Below are positions 48,001 to 56,743 of a stretch of 64,000 bases of DNA, one piece after another. Location of the stretch: NCBI GenBank assembly GCA_030278955.1, contig JAOANR010000014.1, forward strand, positions 16,060,068 through 16,124,067, in the 5' to 3' direction. The DNA comes from Hygrophila difformis. Its lineage: Eukaryota > Streptophyta > Magnoliopsida > Lamiales > Acanthaceae. How positions within the stretch are numbered: position 1 is the first letter of the stretch; the number at the start of each line of letters is the position of its first letter. The notes beneath the pieces were generated by a model. It was not told the origin of the DNA. It saw only the letters and a list, made by a program, of their open reading frames with translations, and did not search any database. Both the position numbers and the translations under genes were made by a program.

Positions 48001-48214
48001 ACATTATTTCCGCTGCACTATATATGTAAATATTATTTTCCGCTGCAACTATAATGATATTATCTTTAAATTATATATGAATGGGCTGTTTGAATATTTT
48101 AAATACTGAAAACCATAGCCTTGCATCTCTTTAGTGAGCTCGGAGAAACCGTGTCTTGCTAGGGAGGTGTGGCGGTGGCATCCCGGCCTGGGTTACCAAA
48201 TCCGGGGTGTTACA
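45052..48214 (+). repeat. E8 3' LTR (3163 bp)
   Basis: Differs from the 5' LTR by one missing C near the start, T/C at 40365/45636, C/A near 41328, T/C at 41450 and T/G near the end (42934). Confidence 0.96.
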
Positions 48215-49481
48215 GCCCTCCTAATTATTCATTTTGTGCCTAAACGGCAATGATTATTACGCGCGAAAGATTGCCAAAACGGCATCTTATATTTTTGGGC
48301 CTATCCTCTCGGGTGTATCCGTATGGGTTACTCGAGGCTTGACGGAGCGGTACTGGATATGGCGTATTTGGTCACAAGAGACCAACGGCCTACCCTCTCG
48401 AGTGTATCCGTATGGGTTACTCGAGGCTCGACGGAGTGGTACTGGGTATGGCGAATCGGCTGCGGCCGCCGGAATACCGGCTAAATGAGATGATACCTAT
48501 GAAATTGGCTGAGGCCGCCGGAGCACCGGCTAAATGATACTATTGATATTGGCTGCGGCCGCCGGATCACCGGCTAAATGATATATTGTTGAGATGATGG
48601 CGTAACGGGAAATAAATTAAAAAGGCTCAGATTTTATGAAATTGGCTGCGGCCGCCGGATTGCCGGCTAAATTAAATATTGTTGAGATGGTGGCGTAACG
48701 GGGAGAATTTTTAAAAGCTCAAATTTTTATTTACTTACTTACGGCATTATTCATGTTTTTAAATCATGTCTTAAATAATTGCCCATGCTTAAGTTTTTAA
48801 TTATGAAATTAAATGTGTCTTTAAAGTATGTAATTATAATTGCATTTTTAAAATAAAATGTTTTTATGCATGACAAAAAGTCTTATCTTAACTATGCCGT
48901 GCAAATCATTTTACTATGTAAGTTGAATCATGATCACGTGGAAATCTTTATTTTAAATCATGCCATTTATTTATTATTGGATGTTTAACTTAAATTGTGT
49001 ATTACCTATAAGAAATGTTTTTATAAAATTTAATTAAAGGATTTGAAACCCCTAAATCATGCTATATGTTAACTTACTCAGCGCGTTTTGCTGACCCAAA
49101 CCATTTATCCCCTTTTTCTTACAGAGTCTGAAGATTATGCATCGTCATATGCATACATGGGAACATTTGGGGAAATCTCTATTTTAAATCCCTGCATTAA
49201 TTACGACTTGCATGAACGGGACTGTTTAACCCGTGTTTTGGCCATGTCGGCCCTATATTTTAAATTCCGCTGCATACACTTTACTTCCGCTGCATACTTT
49301 ATATTCTCGCTACAACTCTGATGTAGTATTTTTAAATTATTTATGAATGGGCTACTTGGATATTTTATATTTTGAAAAACCATAGCCTTGCATCTCTTTA
49401 GTGAGCTCGGAGAAACCGTGTCTTGCTAGGGAGGTGTGGCGGTGGCATCCCGGCCTGGGTTACCAAAACCGGGGTGTTACA
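48215..49481 (+). repeat. E7 3' LTR, second part
   Basis: Begins with the duplicated GCCCT and matches 34171-35437 with three substitutions. It contains the second half of the tandem segment, the GC-rich hairpins and the acceptor-like site near 49123, and ends CCGGGGTGTTACA at 49481. Confidence 0.95.
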
Positions 49482-50411
49482 TTACTCCCTTGAGATTGTT
49501 GAAAACTCTTTTAAAGAGGATGTTATGTGGAAAATTGTGGAAAACTCTTTTAAATCCATTGTGCACTATTAACTTGAGTAAGATGCCATACTTGATAGAG
49601 GGCTAATGCACTAGGGATGTGTCTTGCGGGGCCTCCCCCTCTAAATATGCCAAGACGGCATTGTTGATAAATTGTGCCAAAACAGCGTTGCTGCATGTAT
49701 GAGTCTATACTCTTGGGTGTATCCGTGATGGGTTACCCAAGGCTCCGGAGTGTGTCTGTATATGAGTCCGCTGCATGCTGATCATGACTTATGATCGATA
49801 TGATACGATATGATATGATATATGGAAAATGGTGTCCTCTTGTGCATAGTTGCTACAATGGTAAGAATGAAAGTTATTTATTTTGTTAAAGGTAATGTGT
49901 GGGATCATTTTAAAAGAAAAAGTGAAAATTATTATTATTATTATTATTATTTTTTAGTGTCAACCACTATTTTAAAACCCATTTCTTAAAGTGGAGCGGG
50001 TTGACTTACTCAATACCATTGTACTGATAAAAAGTTGTTGCGTTATCTTTTTACAGATATTGGAGCTGACATATGAACTGCATCTCATGACATGAGCATT
50101 TGGGGATGGGATTACCTTTCATCAAAAGATTGTTGCTTTAAGGAACCACGTACTTTTAAATATTAATGTCCTATATATTGCCTTTAGTTTATGCTTCCGC
50201 GTGAGAAAGAACAATGACTCTGGTATTAAGTACTTTAAATTTTCTTATGTCTATATTTTATAAAATTGGCAATTATTTTTAAAGTTCATACTACAAAAAT
50301 TTGTATTTAGCCGTAGCACTTGTCAATTAAGTTAGCCAAAGGGCGAGCCTGACTGACAAGTGTGGCGGTAACATTCTGAAACCTTATGAGGATGAATTTC
50401 GGGGTGTTACA
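49482..50411 (+). repeat. E6 3' LTR, second part
   Basis: Begins with the duplicated TTACT, matches 17490-18413 and ends TTTCGGGGTGTTACA at 50411. An (ATT)n run lies at about 49929-49952. Confidence 0.95.
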
Positions 50412-51557
50412 ATCCTGAACCCGGTTCAGGATCGGGGTTTTTAACCCAAAATCTTCTTTTCTTCCTCATTTTCGACCGAAGAGACTTCCTCCTTCCTCCC
50501 AACACACAACCGAGCGCCATTCTTCACCTTTCAAGCGACACAATCCACGCCACTTAGGTAAAAATTCTTCCAATTCTTGTTTCTTCCTATCAATTCTCAT
50601 CTACATTGTCAATTCTCATTCCAAAAACCCCAATTTTTGCTTGTTTACTCAAATTAGGGCACAAGAACCCTAGTTTTCCAATTTTGGGGAATTCTACTCC
50701 AAAGTGCTCAAATCCTTCAATCTAGGTAAGAATGGCTATCCTAATTCCATTATTATCATATTCTAGTACTTTGGAATGCATTAATTTTGGTATTGGTGTT
50801 GTTGCTTGAATTTTGGGTTTTGTAGAATGTGGGCTAAAATTTGATTTTGATTGTCTAAATTCTAGTTTTAGCATGAACAAGTGTTGTAGAACATGGTTTG
50901 AATGCATAATGTGAAAATTTTTGGATTAACATTAAAAGTTAGAATTTTTGAGAATTTTTAAATCTGAAAATAATTTTAAATCAACTAAAATGGCATTTTT
51001 GATGAATTAAATTGATGAAACATCACTAGAACATGTCATTTTAGTTATATTAAAAATACAAAGTTATTTTCTTGTCAAAAATTCCATGTTTTTCATAATG
51101 TGAGTTAATTGAACCATGTTTTGATAGAAACTCTTTTATTTATAATTTAGTTAATTAAAATAGGTTAATTTATCATATGAATAAATTGGAATGGATTTAA
51201 ATATTAATTTAAACCATTTGTAATGCACTAGTTTAATAATTTAGGTTGTTTTTGCTTATTAAATCTGAAAATTCAATAAAATAAGGAGTTTTTATTAAAA
51301 AGACATGTTGAACATGAATTTTAAACTTTAGAATAAAATGGATGATATTTTTAAACAAAGTTTAGGATTCACAATTTTTGGAATACAACATCTTGGTCAT
51401 TGAGTTATTTAAATCCCACATTCTAGGTTGATGTATATGTTTGCTTTATACTTAACATTTAAGTTAAACCTTTGGTTTAAACTTAAGTGTGAGGATGGGA
51501 GGCAATGCATATATATGATACTAACCCAGAGTTTTTGTACAACCAGGTACTGAAATA
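50412..51557 (+). other. E5 region upstream of ORF A
   Basis: It begins with the second ATCCT copy and the right half of a palindromic pair (50414-50430). A CT-rich, leader-like stretch follows (50442-50530), then AT-rich sequence. Donor-like sites occur at about 50552 (TTAGGTAAAAA) and 50723 (CTAGGTAAGA). A polypurine-like TTAAGTGTGAGGATG at 51483-51497 is identical to the tract before the 3' LTR. No ORF. Confidence 0.6.
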
Positions 51558-51692
51558 ATGTATAATCCTCCAAACCTCCCTAAGAAATCGGGTTATAGGT
51601 ATATACCCATGCCCGAGGGGAGAATGGGGATTTATGATCCACAGTCACCGGATAGCGTTCCTACTCCTATTCCTGATGAGCATATTTTTTAA
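51558..51692 (+). CDS. small ORF upstream of ORF A (44 aa)
   Basis: The frame from the ATG at 51558 encodes a 44-residue peptide rich in Pro, Gly and Tyr (MYNPPNLPKKSGYRYIPMP...) and ends TAA 33 nt before the ORF A ATG. Its codon use looks protein-like against AT-rich flanks. It could be an upstream ORF, an exon or a leftover of an env-like gene. I do not recognise it. Confidence 0.4.
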   Translation: MYNPPNLPKKSGYRYIPMPEGRMGIYDPQSPDSVPTPIPDEHIF

Positions 51693-51725
51693 ACTCGCAG
51701 ACTCCGCACTAAAAATTTGGTACAG

Positions 51726-53447
51726 ATGGATCATCCACAGGGATCAGGAGGTGCCTCCAAGTCCAAGGGACTTCTCTCCTATTTTAGGAAGAGCAAGTCC
51801 AAGGGTGGTGCATCTTCTAGACATACTACCATGCCGGCTGATGACCATCCAGAGGTCAATCAGCCTGACCAGCCCGATCAGCCTGATCAGACCATTCAGC
51901 CTGAGACATCCGATCATTCACAGGCCCCCTCTAGAGCCTCTCGGGGGAAGGCACCTGTCATGAGTTCCACTTCCTCTCGACCGAGGAGAGGGAGATCTGC
52001 AGCACTAGTCATACAGGAGCCTGTCCCTGAGGCTGTGGGAGGAGAGGAAGATGAGGAGGAGGTTGATCAGGAGGAGCAGCAGGCTAGGGGAGGACCGAAA
52101 AGGCAGGATCCTAAAGCTTATGTCCCCGAGTTGTTTTATGTCAGGCCGGGCATATTTGATGCCACTGTATTTAGGAGTGCCAGAGCCTACGAGCTATACC
52201 AGAGGTTTTACAAGAAGAGGATTATCGCTGATAGAGGATTTTCAGATAGAGATCTACAGCACCCCCTACTCCGAGATGCTATCAGATCCCGAGGTTGGGA
52301 GAGATTTGTGAAACACCCAGCCGGATCATATTCGTGGGAGTTGACTAGGCTGTTTCTAGCCAACGCTGAGGAGGAGGATTCTTGGATTTTCGGGGTTAGA
52401 GTACCCATCACTCCTCAGCACATCAACCAATTTTTTGGAGTAGTGGATGTGCCCTATGGTAGAGATTTTTGGGAGCCTGTGATGAGAGGCAATGATAGGG
52501 AGGATTTCAAGAAGCTTGTACTGATGTCGATGTTTGAGGGTCAGGAGGATGTCCTCACATATGATGATGATGACTTGAGTAGGCTACATGGGCCTGATAT
52601 GGATGCACCCATGTACCAGCTTCTCATGTTCTACAGATCTAGATTGAGTCCTTCGACTCACACCTCTGGACCTACTGCCCTAGATATGTATGTCCCATAC
52701 TGCATCAAGGTGGGGAGCCCGGTTAATATGGGAGAGCTTATATCACTTGAGTTGAGACAGACACCGGGGGTGTCTAAGAGGTCAGCTCTGATGTTCCCCA
52801 GCTTGATATGGCAGCTTTGTGCACAGGCAGGAGTGGATATGGGGCAATTTGATAGAGATTGGAGGATGAGGCCCCCTATTCCATTTGGGAAGAAGAATTT
52901 CAAGCTTCCTGGAATAAGATGCAAGCCTATGATACTTCCTAGGGAGTTGCCCAGGCAGTCACCACCACCTGCACCTTCACAGGCTAGCCAGGAGCATTCT
53001 GAGGCTCCTTCGCAGTCCACCCGGGGTACACGAGGTGGTAGAGGCAGAGGTAGAGGACGTGGCAGGGCTCAGCCACAACAGTCACAGCAGTCACATCAGC
53101 AGTATCAGGGAGAGCCTGATTGGGCTAGGACCTTATTGATGAACCAGCAAAACTTGCTGAACACAGTGAATGAGTATGCTCTACTTGCAGCTCAAAGATA
53201 CCATTTCTTGGCTGACCAGATAACCAAGAATGCTAGAGCCCAGGCTTACCATGCAGCCCGACTCGAGTATTTTATGTCCCAGAGCCTAGGACAGCGATAT
53301 GTCGCTCCTCAGACACCTTCTGAGGACGATGAGGATGAGGACTATGTCGGCTCTGGAGATGGTAGCGATGAGGGAGATGATGATGCTGAGGATGAGGATG
53401 AGGACTATGTCAGCCTTGAAGCGCCACTTTTGGCGCAGCAAAATTAG
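51726..53447 (+). CDS. ORF A: plant transposon-protein-domain ORF (573 aa)
   Basis: The first ATG is at 51726 (MDHPQGSGG). It has a basic/Ser-rich N-terminus with a QPDQPDQPDQ repeat, an acidic stretch, then a ~270-residue globular region (AYELYQRFYKKRIIADRGF, SRGWERFVKHP, YSWELTRLFLANA, SWIFGVRVP, HINQFFG). That region resembles the 'putative plant transposon protein' domain found near plant retroelements. An RG-repeat/Gln-rich linker (about residues 440-470), a probable helical segment (RLEYFMSQSLGQRY) and an acidic tail with two DEDEDYV copies follow. It is homologous along its length to ORF B. It occupies the env-like position of E5 and is uninterrupted although pol is broken. Its last 9 codons and stop lie inside palindromic array 3. 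Function unknown; RG repeats suggest RNA or nuclear binding (inference). Confidence 0.7.
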   Translation: MDHPQGSGGASKSKGLLSYFRKSKSKGGASSRHTTMPADDHPEVNQPDQPDQPDQTIQPETSDHSQAPSRASRGKAPVMSSTSSRPRRGRSAALVIQEPVPEAVGGEEDEEEVDQEEQQARGGPKRQDPKAYVPELFYVRPGIFDATVFRSARAYELYQRFYKKRIIADRGFSDRDLQHPLLRDAIRSRGWERFVKHPAGSYSWELTRLFLANAEEEDSWIFGVRVPITPQHINQFFGVVDVPYGRDFWEPVMRGNDREDFKKLVLMSMFEGQEDVLTYDDDDLSRLHGPDMDAPMYQLLMFYRSRLSPSTHTSGPTALDMYVPYCIKVGSPVNMGELISLELRQTPGVSKRSALMFPSLIWQLCAQAGVDMGQFDRDWRMRPPIPFGKKNFKLPGIRCKPMILPRELPRQSPPPAPSQASQEHSEAPSQSTRGTRGGRGRGRGRGRAQPQQSQQSHQQYQGEPDWARTLLMNQQNLLNTVNEYALLAAQRYHFLADQITKNARAQAYHAARLEYFMSQSLGQRYVAPQTPSEDDEDEDYVGSGDGSDEGDDDAEDEDEDYVSLEAPLLAQQN

Positions 53448-53618
53448 AATTTTTCCAAGTTGCTTCATGATGCGCCACATCTTCTTTGTGGCGCATAAAA
53501 GTCCCCTTCAGCGCCACTTATTGCGCCGCGGCTTCCTTTTAAATTTTATTTTATTTTAAAATGCGCCACACTCACTGTGTGGCGCCTAAATTGGCCTCGG
53601 AGCGCCACTTTTTGCGCC
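53421..53618. repeat. GCGCCAC palindromic array 3
   Basis: It starts inside the ORF A coding end with GCGCCA-cttt-TGGCGC. Two units follow with perfect hairpins, GCGCCACA...TGTGGCGC (near 53472) and GCGCCACAC...GTGTGGCGC (near 53563), each with a second GCGCCAC...GCGCC pair. A TATA box lies 16 bp beyond. Confidence 0.8.
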
Positions 53619-53874
53619 AAAATATTCAAATCCTATATAATCGATTTTTGGGATCCTAAACAGCATTATACTGACTCCAAATCATATGTTTAGTGTATAT
53701 TTGGATCTAGATCAAATCAATCCCACCTTATCTCAACAAAATCAAGATTTCACCATCTTTAAAAGGGAGATCACCGATCGGTCATCACTCTCATTACCAA
53801 ATCTGTCAAATTTTCTCTTCTCCCAATTTAATTAGCTTTCCAATCTCAATCCTTTCTTCCTAAATTCTGCCACC
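53619..53874 (+). promoter_or_regulatory. promoter/leader region of ORF B
   Basis: CTATATAAT at 53633-53641 sits just after palindromic array 3. About 230 nt of CT-rich leader ends in GCCACC directly before the ATG at 53875, a strong start context. Confidence 0.5.
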
Positions 53875-55332
53875 ATGAGAACAAACAGAAAGAATAACCC
53901 AAGAAACAATGGTGGAAAGAAATTGAAAGCCACAGAGCCTGCCCCATCACAGACACCGGAAATTAGAGAACCCATTCCGGAGCCGGCTGCTGTGGGTGCT
54001 GAAGACATATTTGTGAACAATCTGGTGGCTCCCGATTCATATAATGGTTACGATACTTCTTTCAATTCTGCTCAACCGACGGAGGATGATCCACAGCAAG
54101 AAGAAGATGTCGCTGAATCCCCGGAGGAAATTTCACCGGAAGTTCCACGTGATTCTAAAACCAAGAGAAAGAGTCACAATAGAAAGAATGATACTCCTCC
54201 TCTGGAAGAATTAACAGGGGACACGTTCAATCCGGCTATTTTCATCAATCAAACTGCATATTCCTATTATCAGAAGATGGTGGAAAGATGGATTATCCAG
54301 GACAAAGGATTCACTGAAGCTGACATGGAGCGATTTTCGGTTCATGATGCTCTCATGAGTCGAGGATGGATGAAATTTGCTGCTCATCCGGAAGAAGTTT
54401 ACTCTTGGGAGCTTACTAGACAATTCTTGTGTAATGCTCGGTATGATCACTATACTTCATGGATTAGGGGGGTGCCTGTGCCATATGGTCCCGCAGTAAT
54501 CAATGAACTTTATGGTACTATGGATGTCTCTTGCCCGGCTACGAAGAAGAAGCACTTTCATGACCCTATTCATGAAGAGGAAGGAGGACCAGAATTGGAG
54601 AAAAGAATCCTGAAAGAGATGTTTGAAACGCAAAAGAAAGTTGCCTACATAGGGGAGAAGAAGAAAAATGTTGTTGCCACTTTAATAGCTGCACCGCTTT
54701 ATCAGATCTACCTGCTCTACAAGCATAAGGTGTTTCCTACTTCGCACACTTCACAACCGAATGCAGAGGAGTTGTATTTTGTGTATTGTGTGAAGAACGG
54801 GTTGCCTATTGACATTGGGGATATGGTGGCATATGAGTTGGATAAAATGGCGTCTGACGCTGCACGGACTGTGCTGGGATTTCCTGCGCTGATCTGGACA
54901 CTTTGTGAGAGAGCTGGAGTGAATATGAAGGCCTATGCTCATGATTTGAAACCAAAGCCTCCTATCTCTTTCAAGAATTTCTATAATAAGCCTGGAGTAA
55001 AATGTGCAGAGCTTGGTTACCCTACTACATCCCGTGGGTCACCCACTTGTCATCCTGATATACCTAGTACATCTGTTACTAAGGTAGAGTCTGCAGAGAT
55101 TGCAATCAATAGGATGACCTATGAGATTCATCAGCTTAGAGCCGAGATGAAGAGGAAGGAGGATAGTACGTGGGCACAAATTGCACAACTTTCCAGCAGA
55201 CTTGAGTACTTCATGTCTGCAAGTCTAGGTGATCGATATATTCCTCCTACTACTAGTTCGAGCTCTACAGGGAGTGATGATGTTCCTAGGGAAGATGAAG
55301 TAGGTGATTCGGATGGATCTTTAGAAATCTAG
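53875..55332 (+). CDS. ORF B: paralogue of ORF A (485 aa)
   Basis: The ATG at 53875 is in a GCCACCATG context. A basic/acidic low-complexity N-terminus (about residues 1-110) precedes the same globular region as ORF A: AYSYYQKMVERWIIQDKGF, SRGWMKFAAHPEEVYSWELTR, SWIRGVPVPYGPAVINELYG, TSHTSQPNAEELYFVYCVKNG, FPALIWTLCERAGV. It then has a short probable coiled coil (EIAINRMTYEIHQLRAEMKR) and RLEYFMSASLGDRYIPP as in ORF A, and an acidic end. It lacks the RG/Gln linker. The two ORFs lie head to tail with array 3 between them, as after a duplication followed by long divergence. Both frames are open, which suggests selection. Probably an accessory or env-position protein of E5; a captured gene is an alternative. 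Confidence 0.7.
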   Translation: MRTNRKNNPRNNGGKKLKATEPAPSQTPEIREPIPEPAAVGAEDIFVNNLVAPDSYNGYDTSFNSAQPTEDDPQQEEDVAESPEEISPEVPRDSKTKRKSHNRKNDTPPLEELTGDTFNPAIFINQTAYSYYQKMVERWIIQDKGFTEADMERFSVHDALMSRGWMKFAAHPEEVYSWELTRQFLCNARYDHYTSWIRGVPVPYGPAVINELYGTMDVSCPATKKKHFHDPIHEEEGGPELEKRILKEMFETQKKVAYIGEKKKNVVATLIAAPLYQIYLLYKHKVFPTSHTSQPNAEELYFVYCVKNGLPIDIGDMVAYELDKMASDAARTVLGFPALIWTLCERAGVNMKAYAHDLKPKPPISFKNFYNKPGVKCAELGYPTTSRGSPTCHPDIPSTSVTKVESAEIAINRMTYEIHQLRAEMKRKEDSTWAQIAQLSSRLEYFMSASLGDRYIPPTTSSSSTGSDDVPREDEVGDSDGSLEI

Positions 55333-56727
55333 ATTTTTGATTAGATAGGATTGCTCCCTTTTTGGTTTAAGTTGTAATAGTTAGAATTATTTTGGTACTA
55401 TTTTGCTTATTTAATTAGCATCTTTATGTAATAGTTGCTAGAACTTGTGGTATTTTGCTTTTGGTAAGTTCATGGAATTTAATATTTTAATTAAATCTGT
55501 CCATGTTTATTTAATTAATGAAAAGAATTATTAAAAATTAAAAATCTGAAATTTATAAATTAAAATAATAAAAATCTGAATTAAATAAATTATGGATAGA
55601 ATTTAATTGTTTTAATCTATAAATTACCATGCGCTCTAATGATTATCTATTGTGTGAGCAAATACCATATAAATATATAAAGAAGCAGATATGCCATGAA
55701 GAAGCAAGCAAAAGGGGGACATCCAATACGGTGAAAGAATTTCTAGGATCTACATATTCCAGGTGTGATCTTTTCATGTTATATATTATCAATTTGCATG
55801 AAGTATGTGGTAAGAGCTTGAGTCGATTTAATTTTACTTCACTGTTTATTATGCTTTGAATAAAATGGTACATGCATGACTAGTTAGTTTAAATTTAAAT
55901 TGTGTTTTCTCAGTGGTGCTATTATTTAGAGATTATCACATCATTGCCAATCTGGAGAAAATCTAAATAAGTCTAAATGTTCTGCTCTAATCCGATTTTA
56001 CAATTTAATGAGTGTTAGGTTTCTTAGTTTAAAGTCCTAGACTTTGTCAAATTGTTATGCAAGTTGTTTGGGCTATTGATGACAATTCTATTTGCCTTGC
56101 AGAAAACTATTTGATTAATTAGACTAGTTATTTAAAATGTGGAGAGTTATCATTATTTATAAATAAATATGCTCGTTCTAAGTCTTTTTAAATGCTTAAT
56201 TAAAATAAAGTCAGAGTGAGAACTCATTAAAAAAAAGTTATCTTGCAAAAAGAAAAAGAAAAGAAAAATTATTGAAGAATGCAAGATCAAAAAAAAAAAG
56301 AGGGTGATTAAATAAAAATTCATAAACTCTTGACTGGACGACTGGTACATATTCGGTGACACGAGTAGCTTTTGGAATTCAACCGTCTACAACTCAGCCA
56401 AAGTGTCTAGAATATAGTGAAACCTAGCCATAGATTGAGCATATTTAAAGACTGGAATAGAAAATCATATTTACATTACTCACTTTCCCATGTTAAGTGC
56501 TATGTATAATTAATCTGTTTTCTGTATTGTAAGAGTATTGGGTATCTGGTTCTAATAGCTGATGCATATTAATTTGCCTAGTTCTAGTACATTAAACTTT
56601 GAACCCTCTTATCTCATTTTGTTGTTGAAATCTATGATTTGGCAGAATTATAGAGACTTTATCTTTATTATCTTGATTGGCAAGTTGATGTGCTAATTGA
56701 TCTCATTGCTCAAGGGACGAGCAATAT
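55333..56727 (+). other. E5 region between ORF B and polypurine tract
   Basis: AT-rich and noncoding, with A/T runs near 56225-56300. CAAGGGACGAGCAATATTTAA just before the tract resembles the pre-LTR sequence of many Athila/Tat elements. Short frames here are not credible genes. Confidence 0.6.
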
Positions 56728-56740
56728 TTAAGTGTGAGGA
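56728..56740 (+). other. E5 polypurine tract
   Basis: TTAAGTGTGAGGA directly before the proposed 3' LTR start. Confidence 0.65.
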
Positions 56741-56743
56741 TGT

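Larger units (their letters stand above)
39780..48214 (+). mobile_element. E8, gag-only gypsy element (TR-GAG type), very young
   Basis: TSD GCCCT (39775-39779, 48215-48219). 5' LTR 39780-42943, internal region 42944-45051, 3' LTR 45052-48214. The LTRs differ by 4 substitutions and one C in the first 11 bases, so insertion was recent. The internal region codes only for gag; protease, RT, RNase H and integrase are absent. This structure fits the published class of terminal-repeat retrotransposons with a GAG domain. It is the innermost, youngest layer of the right nest. Confidence 0.95.
30724..49481 (+). mobile_element. E7, short non-autonomous element with very long LTRs
   Basis: TSD TTACT (30719-30723, 49482-49486). 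The 5' LTR is 30724-35437, the internal region 35438-36327, and the 3' LTR 36328-39779 plus 48220-49481 after removing E8 and its duplicated GCCCT. Both LTRs are exactly 4714 bp; I count 10 substitutions and no gaps. The internal region is under 0.9 kb and lacks coding capacity. It shares its internal deletion with E3. Confidence 0.93.
15324..50411 (+). mobile_element. E6, chromovirus-type Ty3/gypsy element
   Basis: A complete plus-strand element with TSD ATCCT (15319-15323 and 50412-50416). The 5' LTR is 15324-18413, gag-pol starts at 19146, and the 3' LTR starts at 28555, is interrupted by E7 and resumes at 49487. A 4.4-kb insertion splits integrase. The LTRs are 3090 and 3094 bp and differ at roughly 38 sites by my count (about 1.2%), so E6 is older than E7 and E8, which lie inside it. 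Coding capacity and the chromodomain place it among the chromoviruses, most like Tekay/Del. Confidence 0.92.
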
